64,000 nucleotides of DNA from Ignelater luminosus (Eukaryota; Arthropoda; Insecta; Coleoptera; Elateridae): assembly GCA_011009095.1 (NCBI GenBank), contig VTPC01091025.1, positions 1 to 64,000 on the forward strand, in the 5' to 3' direction. Shown piece by piece: positions 43,670-54,900 of the stretch. The notes below the pieces were generated by a model, which saw only the letters and a list, made by a program, of their open reading frames with translations, ran no database searches and had not been told where the DNA came from. The stretch's first letter is position 1; each line of letters starts with the position of its first letter. A program made the position numbers and the translations under genes.

Positions 43670-46600
43670 TTAGTGATCTAAGAGTATATCGGCCACTTCT
43701 TTGAGAGTATTAAGATTTGCATGCATAAATGCTTTTGCTTCCCATAACATTTTACATAATTTTTCATCAGACTTTTCATCCATAACTATTTCTTCTGACA
43801 TCTGTGGTGAGAAACGAAAATATGGTATCCCTATCATCGAACACCAGGCTCGAGCTCTATCTACCACTCTTCCATCACTAGCTGTTGCCTAAAATTAATG
43901 TAAATATGCTATTCAATCAAGAAGGTTCTACTTTAGTTGAGAAAATATGATTTTAATATTTCAATATTTTACCTGATCAACTAAAAGAGTACCAAGTGAA
44001 GAGATTCCAGCAACTAATTTAGTTGCATCCCATATACTCTCTGGTCTGAACACATCAATTTCCTTTAATTGGGTAACAGGTATTAAACCTGTTCCCAAAC
44101 TAACAACTATGCTAAGTGAACACATGTCACTTTCTCTTCCAACAGCTCTTAAAGCCAAATTATATTCATGAATTTCTGTTAACGCATCCAGGGTTGGATT
44201 ATTTGCTATTAAACCTCCATCAAGAAAACGTCCAAAAGCTCTAACAAGCAGAAACAATTTATTATTCAAATTCTATTATATCAAACTAATCTAGTATACC
44301 TAAAATATGTAGGAGCAGCTCCAGTTGCTCGTCCAACATGCCATAATAGCTGTTCTTCGGGTGGTGGAGGTAATTCATATGGTGAATCATGCTTAACTCC
44401 CAAGATATCATTGGGACTTTGATAATTTCTGAAAAGATGCAATTCTACTGGTTTTCTGTCAGCTAACACCCCTGTTATCAATAATTTTGGTTTTTTAATA
44501 TCTGTCATAACAGTTTCTGTTCCAAAAGATTCTTTCAAGATGTTTTCTAGTGCTTCGCTTGGGTAAGGTCTCATTCCAACAAAAGTAAGTTCTTTCATTC
44601 GAAAATACAAACAAAGACACTCTTTCATGGTTTTTCCTGATGCAAGTCCTAATGCTAAAATACCACCAGTACTGGTACCAGCCACCCAGTCAAAGCAATG
44701 ATTAATTGGTACACCAATTGCATTTTCTAATTCAAGAAGAAGTTGAATTAAAATTAATCCACGTATTCCACCACCATCTAAGCAGAGAAGTCGACCTTGT
44801 TTCTGCTCCTGCATTTTTGGTTTTGAAGAATTCTCCATGCCAGCAACAGCAAGCATTTGATTTAAAACATCTCGATTAGCTGGGCCTATAACAGGGGTCG
44901 GCGGTATACCATCATAACTTCCATCATGTGAACATCCATCTGTACAGCCGACCACGTCAGGTTTACAGCGTTTAGCACCCACACCATGCAAATAATATAA
45001 TACCTTTGGTTCTTGTTCTTTGGTAATTAAATGTCTAGGAGTGTGATTGCTATTATTGACAAGATCCAAATTGGCCCCAAAAACCACCAAACATTGAATA
45101 ACTGGTATATTGCCTTGTTTCACAGCTAAATGCAAAGCTGTGTTACCTTCATGGTCCCCTAAATCAGGATCTGCTTCTCTACTTAAAAGTGCAACAACAC
45201 ATTCTAATCTGTTTCTTAGAACCATAATATGCAGAGCAGTACGTCTTTCAAAATTGATTGCATTTATATTACAATTCATGTCTACTAAAGTTTCTACAAC
45301 AGCACGTGAGCATGCCCAATGTAATGGTGTACCACCAAATTTCATATCTTGCTGATATAGGGTATTTGGGTGATCCTGAAGGAAGTTACCTACATAACCA
45401 GGTGCTGCTCTATCTTGATCTGGTGATGCTAGAGAAGCTGTTATGTTAACGTCAGCACCTGCTAGCAGTAGTGCTTTAACACAATCAGGTTTGTCAGCTA
45501 AACAAGCCATATGTAACGGTGTGTGTCCATTTTTGTTGCGTGAATTTAAACAACGTGGAGGTGAAGAACCTTGTGAAAGAGCCTGCAATAATAGTTACAG
45601 TTTACTCATAATCGTAAACCAAAATACAAGCATCGCTGCTTTCAGATTTTAAGTTTAAGTAATCGGTTAAATTAGAAAAGTTTTGTCTATTTTGAAGATC
45701 AGTTAACTTATGCTTTTGTTTTTTCAAAAAAGTTCACGGCTTACTAGATATTTGCTAAAAACGAAATTATCTTATTTTTTTTAAATAAAAGCATTTCCCA
45801 CTTAGTGTGCCATGGCTTTAAACATATGAAAATCATTGGTTTTTGTCAGATAAATTACATTTAATATGTAACAATTGCTAAAACAAAACAAAAGACGCTT
45901 TTAAGATAATTTACTGAGCATTCACAGATAGCATCAAATGCTCTATAAAAGCGTATTTGTTTTGTTTTAGCAATTTTTGCATAACAAATGAATTTCTTTG
46001 ATAAAACTCCACAACTTTGTGTGTTAGATATCATGGCACACTATGATGAAAAATGATTTTCACTTCATAACTTGGTAAAACAAAAGAATAGCTATGTCAA
46101 ACCATGTATCACTGAAAAACATTTAAGGCGTGCAGTTCAGTAATATGGAAATCAAGTAGGCGTTCCATTAGAAAAAAACTTGGATTTACGTTTCACCGCC
46201 GAAATAAAACAAAAGACCATTGCGAAAATAATTTTTTTGTGTTTCGGAGTAAATTCTCTAAAACACCCTCTTTGCTGTTCTTTTCTATCTTTGCTTGTTC
46301 CTGAGATATTTCACTTTAAAAAAATAAAATAATTTCGGTTTTAGCAAATATCTAGTAAGCCGTGAACTTTTTTGAAAAAAACAAAAGCGTAAGTAAACTG
46401 ATCTCCAAAATAGCCAAAACTTTTCTAATTTAACCGACTTTGTATCTCTTACAATTTTTGAGATCCCAATAGTGAGCATTGAAATTGAGACACACTGTAT
46501 AGTAACTTAAATTATTTGTATTTGTAAATGTAGCAGAAAGGGGCCTCGATTTGTTGTTACAAGCATTGTCATGTATTTATTAATCACCTTGTACAGTGAA

Positions 46601-49600
46601 CTTTTTTATTATAGAATTCAGTGTAGGCCATGACTTACAATTTCTATAACAGTGTATATGATTTGATACTGTTCTCACTAAAAAAGTTATTATAAACATA
46701 TGTTTGGATTTCGATGTTATTTATCAGTGTCATTACTGAGTTATGTTTTGATATTTTACTTTTATTCTAATTTTTCTGATTATATTAAGTAAAAATAAAA
46801 GGGTGATAGATTTTACCTTATGTTCTGCTAAGGTGAAATTGCAGAATAATGTGTTTCTAATTAATTTAAAAATCTTGGCATCTTTAATTTTACAAGGTTA
46901 GCAAGGTCATCACATTGCATATTTTTTCTACACTGTAAAAATGAACTTAAACCACAGCCTACTCTGAATTTTATAATAAGAAAATGCACTGTATATGACT
47001 GTATTTGTCTTTTGATAAACAATTAAGTACAAATGGGGGATTCCCCATAGAAAACCTGATAACGCTATTTATACATTTTATCAGATTCCTATTACATGTA
47101 TGTGAAGGTCATTGATTTCTTTCAACCAGTTTTACTTATTTATCAATAGCTCATTTAAAAAAAGTTACATTAAACTTATTAAAAATGGGAAATCTGTGTT
47201 GTACTAATAATAGTGAGCAGGGTGAAGAAGCAGCTAGAATAGTACAAGAAGCTGAACCTAGAATACAGCAAGAACAGGAAAGGCACCGACAATTGGAAGA
47301 GCTTAGACAAGTTGAAACTAGAAGGCAGCAACAATTAGAAAAGTGTAGGCAAGCTGCACTTAGAAGACAGCAACTATTGAAAGAGCACAGACAAGCTGAA
47401 GCGAGATGGCAAGAGCAAAAAAGGCAGCGAGCTGAAGCTAGAAGAAGGCAATTGGAAGAAGGGAAATCCTTTCCTACAGTTTCAGAAATTCTTGGAAATC
47501 AAAAAGTAGTTCCACATTGGGTTGGTGTGAATTCACAAGTTGTTGCATATGTGAACTTATCTAAAACTTCAGCAGAATACAGAAATATTGAAAGAGAATT
47601 TAGAAGAACGAACAAAAAATTTTTTCAAGTGTCTGGTATTGAAAGAGTCGAAAATCCATATTTACTTGGAGCTTATTTATTAAAGAAAGAAGAGTTATTA
47701 AGTAGGCATGGTTTTACAGAGGAAATCCTTTTATTTCATGGTACTGAAAGAAAGAATATTGATGATATTTGTACGGAAAATCTTAATTGGAGAATATGTG
47801 GAAAAGGTGCTGGGCACACATTTGGAAAGGGTGTTTATTTTACTCCTATTTCATATTATGCCACTCACTATTGTGATAAAGATTCTAATGTCAAAGTTAT
47901 GCTGGTTATGAAAGTATTAGTTTCAAATGCATGTCTTGGTTATCCTTGTATGGAGATACCACCAGATGGATTTGATACATCTAAAAAAGATAATGGACAT
48001 GTAATTGTAAAATATTATGACAATGAATTCTATCCTGCTTATATAATTTATTTTTACAAACTAGGTGACAATACTATATAATGTCTATGTTCATGAAAAA
48101 AGTATACTTAAAATAATTATACTTATGTATGAAAAGTTTTCTTATCAAGTGACCTATGAAAACAAAATGATGTGTCTGTGATTACTCCATTCAGAGTTAG
48201 AGTGTCAGTTGTGTTCTTATTTAGACAAGTTGTCAAATAGCAATTTATTGGTTAATTACTACAATTAACTTCAAATTGAAAACTGGTGCTAACAATTGAA
48301 CAAAAATCATTTATTTTAGAATTTTCAGTTCCATACATTGTTAATTTAATGTAATCTAATAAATCTAATTTAATTATGTATTCGGAAAATTCACAAATAG
48401 TCTTCATGCCTAATTTTGACATTGCAACTAAATTACTAGTTCCTGTGTGCATAACCCGAACCATATAAGACATATATTTTTTTTAACCATAGGTGACTCT
48501 GATAAGAAGAGTTACGTTAGTAATGTTTTTAACTTAGTCTTAACAAAATGTATCATACAATATTTTCAAAATTAGTATTTTGTGAATCTTATTATACCTG
48601 ATAACCTGATGGAAGTATTAGTGAGATGTAACAATATATTTCTGTACATATACGAGGGTCATCCAAAATTTAGCTAATTAACAATATTATATTTATCGAA
48701 ACGTCTGTGTAAACTTAATAATAAAACATTTTCAAAAAGATATTATCTATGAGGCTAATAATTTTTAAACCTATCCAAATTTAATTAAAGATCAAAAACA
48801 AAAAAAGAAGAATATTATATTTATTTTTATAGATTATGAGCATTAACTTATTCCTCTATATAGTAGTTACTACCTAAGGCTAAACATCTCTTCTAATGTA
48901 AGACAAGCTTTTGTAATCTGATATCGACGTAGCACTGCCTGTTCATGCAACTACTTATTTATGGCAAATTCTAACTGACCGCAGTTTTCAAACTTCTTGC
49001 CAATAATTGCTTAAGATTTTTAAAGAAATGAAAATCTTTTGGTGCTAAATTCACACTGTATACCAGATGATTCATAAGAACTTAAAAACTGGATTATCAA
49101 TCTTTACAACCAAACAGAATAATTGTGGTCAAAAACATGTTACAACAAACCGTGGAGATTGTAAGATTATCTCTTTGGCTATACAAAACCACCGGCATAC
49201 TGCTCCAAGACTCGTGAGAGTTAGAAAGTTCGGGAGTGAAAATATCTCTGTGAACACTAGAAAGATGCCTTTATGAGAGACAATAACATAAAATGTTGGA
49301 AACCTGTAAAAAAGCCAAAGTTGACTAAAAACATGAGAAGTGCTAAGTTGGCATAGGCAAAGACTCATCAACATTTAACAAAGGATGATTGGGCCAAGGT
49401 ACCGGAAAGCCATTGCATTTATTGAGTTCAGTTATAATATTTTAACAGAAATATATTGGAATACTTAACATTTCGCATGTGTCGTATTTACTAAAAAGAA
49501 AAGTTTATGCTAGAAACAACCCTTATTGATAACATTAAAGATATTTGGTTTAGGGATTCAGAAATAAGAGAATGTATTGATAATTGTATTGTAACATTTT

Positions 49601-51675
49601 AACAAAAAGTTTATTTATTTTTAATATTTATTTAAACTAAGTCTATTACAATTTATTTCAAATATTTATTTTCACTAAATTTATTTATTTCTATATGTAC
49701 AGAATAATTTATTTATGTCACATTTATATCACTGATTACACATTTATTTCGTTCGTTGTTACGAGCTTATTCACTGTGTTTATATATCGTTTCCCTGTTT
49801 GTCTTGATGAGCCTAGAAGGTTCGCGCCTCTTCTCGCACATTCGACAGTCGAAACGCCTGAACAGTTCAAGACTCTCCAGCACATTCAACCAGTGGCACA
49901 TTACAGTATTAATAGTATGCCTAGCCAGATTGACTGTGTTATAAAAAGCAAGCGATGTTACTAAGTACTAATTTTGGTATCATAATTTAAGATTTTTTAT
50001 ACAGTTTATAAACAAAGAAAGCTTTTTAAGTATTTTTTTTTGAAATATATTAATTTTTTGAGAATAGATATGGAAATTTTGAAAAAATTAGCAGTGGTTA
50101 TAATTTTTTGGCGGACTACTATAGTACTGGTATCCGAAGGGCTCTTATCATCATCTAAATCTTGTTGTTGCATATCTGTTTCATGTTCACTAACTATATC
50201 TTGGGCAGCTTCATCTTCTAAATCAGATTCATCACTAATATCTGGAGTTGGTACCTCTTCGTATATTTCCCATTCATAACCTCCCATTTCACAAAACAAA
50301 AATAAAATAATCACAAGCAAAATAACAAATTAATCAGAATTGCAGTCGCAGGTTCAGTAGAAACTAAACCTAAAATTCCGCTTTCTTCGTTCATACTTCA
50401 TATAGATAGTAATAAAAACTTTTATAAATAGATTCTTTACAGAAAATAAACTGAAAAAGTGAAAGGGACATCCCCTTTATAAGTATAATAATAAGTCTAT
50501 GTAAAAGCACTACCAGGAAATTTATAGGGACTTCCCCTACCTAAAATTAGGTCTTGCACAATCGTTTCGAGTAAAATATGTATCACGCACACTAAATTCT
50601 TACACCCTCTTGTACGGTATGAGACAATACCAAGATAAGAAATTTAGTGTTTTAGCTGATTATATATATGCATAAATTAAAATATGTACAGAAAGTAACA
50701 GGAATACTTAACCTTAACTTACACAGCAATACTTACAGAAATAACTTCTTTATTGGTACTGGCTGCATAGTGAAACACTGAATTTGCTTGATGATCCAAG
50801 TGTTCGAGAGAGCATTTAGCAGTAACCAACATCTGTACAGTTTTCAAGTTGTTTGTGGTTACAGCTACTTGTAATGGTGACATGCCAGTACTGGGATCAG
50901 AACTGTTAAGATGACTATTTATCTTTGTATTGTTAAAAGAATCATATAAAGCAAAATGGGCAGCTAAATGTGCCAAAGTCCAAGTTGAATGTTCCGCTAA
51001 TACATCACAGATCTTTTGAAGTCCATGTAAGTTGCACATCTAAAATAAATTATAAGATGTAAAACATAATAATTTCACTGTATGAATAACAACACAGACG
51101 TTTGCCATTTAATTTTGTAATTCTAAAAATAAATATTTATTTAAACTGTTGTCTAAATGTCAAATGAAAATTATCATTCCTATTAGTCCAAGGGCTTTTT
51201 CATATCTAATTAACATTAAATTTAAACTTACATCTTTTGCAATTTCTATAAAAATTGGAACCTTATCTTTTAAACAAATAAATTTAAACTCAGCTTCATC
51301 TTTCTCTTCTGATCGAAATAAACTACAAAAAGAGTTACCATTAACATAAATTGTTTAAGTTATTCTAAAATATAATTAAACCTGTATGCCTGGTATAAGG
51401 TTTCTGTACAAGGACGATGAAGAACAATCTCATATCTCGGTTTGTCTTTTTTACTAAAATTACCTTGAGGTTCATATAAAACCATGCCCTCTTCTCTACA
51501 GTAAATATGTCTATCACTGTAACTATCTGGTTTTACTTCAAGCACTTTTGTGGGTGGTGCTTCAGTGCTGAGAAGACTTCGTAGTACTGAAAAAGGTGTG
51601 AAAGTATTAATTTTAAAGTTTTGCGTACAATTTTTAATTTTATACTAAAAATTCTATTTTCTTACCATTAAACAT
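43670..51675 (-). CDS. iPLA2-VIA: Calcium-independent phospholipase A2 (iPLA2-VIA / PNPLA9)
   Basis: Seven coding exons on minus: 51,675-51,666; 51,586-51,382; 51,322-51,232; 51,039-50,737; 45,582-44,300; 44,240-43,973; 43,888-43,670. Splice consensus and phase agree and give 792 residues, the normal size. It hydrolyses the sn-2 acyl chain of phospholipids without calcium and takes part in membrane remodelling and mitochondrial integrity. Residues 1-200 are the family N-terminus ([11 protein letters not shown]). Ankyrin repeats follow ([43 protein letters not shown]), then the patatin domain: oxyanion loop DGGGIRG (about 471-477), nucleophile elbow GTSTG with Ser about 507, and catalytic Asp in DGGLIANNP (about 637). 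Intron 4 is 5.15 kb and holds a PARP-like gene on the opposite strand plus several transposon remnants. It shares a short head-to-head promoter region with eIF3L. Confidence 0.93.
45657..46442. mobile_element. Foldback element with about 120-bp inverted arms, in iPLA2 intron 4
   Basis: 45,663-45,775 is the near-perfect reverse complement of 46,325-46,437 (shared strings CGGTTAAATTAGAAAAGTTT and AGTTCACGGCTTACTAGATA). Inside is a second nested pair: CAATTGCTAAAACAAAACAA at 45,871 and its complement ending near 45,978. The whole 786 bp could fold on itself. Non-coding; class undetermined. Confidence 0.75.
47185..48081 (+). CDS. PARP-like ADP-ribosyltransferase, single exon, nested gene
   Basis: 298 residues from ATG to TAA. 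The N-terminus MGNLCC is a textbook N-myristoylation site (Gly2) with two adjacent Cys for palmitoylation, predicting attachment to a membrane. Residues about 18-95 are an uninterrupted charged helix (Glu/Gln/Arg-rich, [23 protein letters not shown]), probably coiled coil. Residues about 105-295 are a PARP catalytic fold: ILLFHGT holds the NAD-binding His, [16 protein letters not shown] the conserved Tyr region, and YPAYIIYF the last strand. The Glu needed for chain elongation in PARP1-like enzymes appears absent at that strand, so mono-ADP-ribosylation or loss of activity is more likely; this is inference. It lies inside a large iPLA2 intron on the opposite strand with no introns of its own, which fits a retrogene origin. 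Closest to the PARP12/14/TIPARP type; orthology uncertain. Confidence 0.82.
   Translation: MGNLCCTNNSEQGEEAARIVQEAEPRIQQEQERHRQLEELRQVETRRQQQLEKCRQAALRRQQLLKEHRQAEARWQEQKRQRAEARRRQLEEGKSFPTVSEILGNQKVVPHWVGVNSQVVAYVNLSKTSAEYRNIEREFRRTNKKFFQVSGIERVENPYLLGAYLLKKEELLSRHGFTEEILLFHGTERKNIDDICTENLNWRICGKGAGHTFGKGVYFTPISYYATHYCDKDSNVKVMLVMKVLVSNACLGYPCMEIPPDGFDTSKKDNGHVIVKYYDNEFYPAYIIYFYKLGDNTI
48655..49085 (-). mobile_element. Mariner-family transposase C-terminal remnant
   Basis: Minus-strand frames read [35 protein letters not shown] and [14 protein letters not shown], matching the mariner C-terminus ('DFHLF..LK..L.GK.F', 'RWdKCi...G.Yve'). The right terminus follows at 48,652-48,676 as ACGAGGGTCATCCAAAATTT. 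The left part of the element is missing. Dead fragment within iPLA2 intron 4. Confidence 0.7.
49090..49420 (+). mobile_element. Tc1-like transposase N-terminal remnant
   Basis: Plus-strand frames read [39 protein letters not shown], then after shifts [24 protein letters not shown]. This follows the Tc1 order: HTH region 'tpredRkIirla..nrrttap.lv', 'vS..Tvrr', 'KKP.Lt', 'H..wt.ddW.kV'. Stops and shifts make it inactive. It abuts the oppositely oriented mariner remnant. Confidence 0.65.
50006..50287 (-). CDS. Small acidic open frame, possible transposase N-terminus
   Basis: 93 codons from [23 protein letters not shown], then an Asp/Glu/Ser-rich stretch ([30 protein letters not shown]) and a Lys/Ile-rich end. 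Such short acidic leaders are common at the start of piggyBac-type transposases, but no downstream catalytic part is visible, so this is speculative. It lies in iPLA2 intron 4, same strand as iPLA2; it could alternatively be an alternative exon. Function unknown. Confidence 0.25.
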   Translation of the reverse strand: MGGYEWEIYEEVPTPDISDESDLEDEAAQDIVSEHETDMQQQDLDDDKSPSDTSTIVVRQKIITTANFFKISISILKKLIYFKKKYLKSFLCL

Positions 51676-51933
51676 GTTTAAGAGGGTGTGTCGACTATTA
51701 CAAAATAGTTATAAATACTGATAAACTCTGAACTAGACGTGTATTCCTGTTTCAAAATTCAATACAATACTTCCTCTTTACAAATGATGTTTAGTCTAGA
51801 CTCGAACATTCTGTAATACGGTTTATCGCTTTGATTAACATTTTATGATTTTACGATTTGTGTCTACGTTGAAGAAAGTGATAAACCATATAAAGATATA
51901 TATTTGAGTGATTAATTTTTGTTTTATAAAAAA
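51676..51933. promoter_or_regulatory. Shared head-to-head promoter region of iPLA2-VIA and eIF3L
   Basis: Only 258 bp separate the iPLA2 ATG (minus) from the first eIF3L ATG (plus). Both transcripts must start within or very near this stretch, implying a compact bidirectional promoter. No TATA box at a convincing position was recognised. Confidence 0.55.
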
Positions 51934-54900
51934 ATGCATTCAAACGACGAATCTGATCAGGTATGAATTCAAATCTTTAAATCTTTTTGGTTATTTTTTG
52001 CGATGTTACTATCTTGGGTTTACGTCTCATTAAAATGTTGTGAAATTTGGTTTGAGTCTTTACTTACATCGTGGAGTAAGGAGTAGAGCTTTGAAGGTTA
52101 GGTGTTATAAATTATATATTTTCGAGCCAAAAATGTATGCAAACGAAGAATACGAACAGGTAGTACCGAAATTATTTTAATATTGATTAATATTGATTCG
52201 TTTTCACTACTATTTGACTGAATAATCATTTCTAAATTCTTCTCTAAACTTAACCTTATGCTCATTTACAATTGTAACAATTTTATTTAATAGAAAGAAT
52301 GTTACTTTTATACATACTAATGTATTTTGCTGGAATTAAACCCATGAAAGTGCACAAATAATACATGTCAGATGTCAATAAACAATTATTTCAGTTGTTT
52401 AAATTTTGTCGAAAATACAATTTTCAGAGCTACGGAAGAGATTACGAATATGGGAATTACGAAACTGAATATGGTGCTCACACGGGAGATCCCAATTTGG
52501 ATAGTGAATACAATAGGCAGTATTTTAAGATGCCAGAATTGGTACAGAAGTTTTTACAGTATTTCCGTAATGCAGTAAGCGAGGGTTCTATTTTTGAGTT
52601 ACAAAATTTGTATGAAGCATCATGGCCAAAACTTACTGAAGATTTCTTTGAAAAAAGGCCTTGGCCTGAAGAAGCTGAAGTAGCAGCTCTGGTGGAAAAT
52701 GATCCCGTAAGTAAAAAGAAAAATAAAACATACCTTCTGATCCTTTTTCTGAAACCATTAATACTCCTTCTTTAATTTTATCTTGCACTTGCTGTTGCAT
52801 TTCTTTGTATTGTTGCATCTTAGAAGCGTAGAATTCTTCAAAACTCATTATTAAACCTGACTGAAAGTAGGTTAGTTTAAGTTCTGAAAACTGATAAGGC
52901 AGTTGGTAGCGTTCTCAGTTTTAATTATTTAAATCTTAAATATTGATTAGGGGACAACAAAAAGCAGTCATTACTTTTGGACTTATTCTAAAAAAAATAA
53001 AATATCTCATAATTTGTTTAATAATTTAATATCAAGATGTGGAATTTTGTGAACTTGATACCTAGTTTACAGCGATATCAGTTAATTTTTATAAATAGAA
53101 ATTCTTGACCTTCGTTCTATTGATTAGTAATTGTTAAAATTGAATTTACCACTACCTATGTTACTTCTTAAATTAATATTCTTCATTTAAAAAATTAAAA
53201 AGCAAAACATACCAGAAATTCTTAATAAATAGAGAAAATAAATTATTACAAATTAAAAAATGTAACGATTGATGATGATTTTGTTCTTAGACTGGTATTT
53301 TAAGTTCATGCATTTGCCATTAGCATTACATCATCATATATTATAAATGTTGTAGTAGAAAATCTTTATTTTTTTCTTGTTTTATTATAAGTGGTTTAAT
53401 TAAGTAATTAATAATAATAGTATGTTATTTATTATTAAATGAGCGCATAATGATCTCTATTATTTATGAGGATGTATATTGCAATACTCGCCTGAGCGGC
53501 TCATGTTGCAAACATCTAAATGAATAATAGTCATTATATGCAAGTCTAATACAATGTTTTATCTATGACTCTTATAATAACCATGACAGATGAGTGTCTT
53601 ATGAATGGGATTATGTATCTATAGTTACATAACAAGTGCATTATTGAAGAGTCATGGATAAATAAAGTTCACTATTTGCATTGTATTTAACATATTACTA
53701 TGCCTAATTATAAAAAAAACTAGAATACCATGATTTACATTTAAATCACAGTGTATTAGAAAAACAAACAATTTTCTCTTTAAAAAAATCATTAACGTCA
53801 GGGGTATGTTCAGAATAACATCAGACTTTGTTCAATGTTAAACTTGTAGTTTATAATAAAAAATGCTCTTAAAATTCTTCAGTTAGAATAAACATTGCAT
53901 AAGCAGGTGGTAAACAACTTTTTATCCTGCTTAATAGTGAGTTAAAGATTATGGGCCGGTTTCTACTCTCTTCATTAACCTGAACATTCCCTAATTATCA
54001 TGGCAACCGAGAATGATCCTGTTAGCGCTTGCAAAATCCTTTGACTGGTGATAACAGTCAAAATTTGCTTTTCCGCATTTTTGCAAAAATTACAGGAAGG
54101 ACCTTACAGGATATTGATTTTGGGTCCCGTTAAATTTCCCAATATGGTAGGTATATTCTCGCTTAAAATGTAACAGTTCTCAGCATATAGTTATATGTTG
54201 CGATTTCCATTGGTGATCTAAAAGTGTACCTCTCTTAAACAATATTACCTTCAGAAACATTTTTCTTACATTTCTTATAACCGTGTAGCCGTCAACGTGA
54301 GTAATTTAGTGTGTAATGACCACTTTTGTGTTACGAAGTTAATTTTCAAGAAGATCCATTCATTATAAATTAAATTTCCATATATGTTGCTTTATGTTGG
54401 CACACTGTAAGATTGACTATTTAAGTGACAGATTGCAAAATGATAGGTTAGAAAGTTGTGTCAATTACATTAGGGATTTTATTTATTAATCTTTGATTCT
54501 ATAATTTCTGTCCAACTATTGTTTAAAATTGGTTTGTATTTACTTTCGTTTATGTGTGTTCATGGGGATGTTAATGACAAAGCAGCTTATTTTTAGATTA
54601 TACCTTTGATAAACGAAATTAATACTTTAATTTTAATTTGAAAATATTATAACAAAGTATCTAACCTATAAAATGACAGGTATAAATTATAAAATATCTG
54701 ACATAGTTATTTTAGTGCGTTTAGTAAATAGGGGATTATTCCATTATGTTTCCTACAACTACTGTCAATTATAACCTCAAATAATCTTACGACAGTTTGT
54801 ATTTTTATATTGTAACAGTGTTGATAACTTCAACTTTCATAGGTTGCCATGAGTAGGCTACTGCAGTCAATATGACAACTTTCACAGGGGATTGTCTAAA

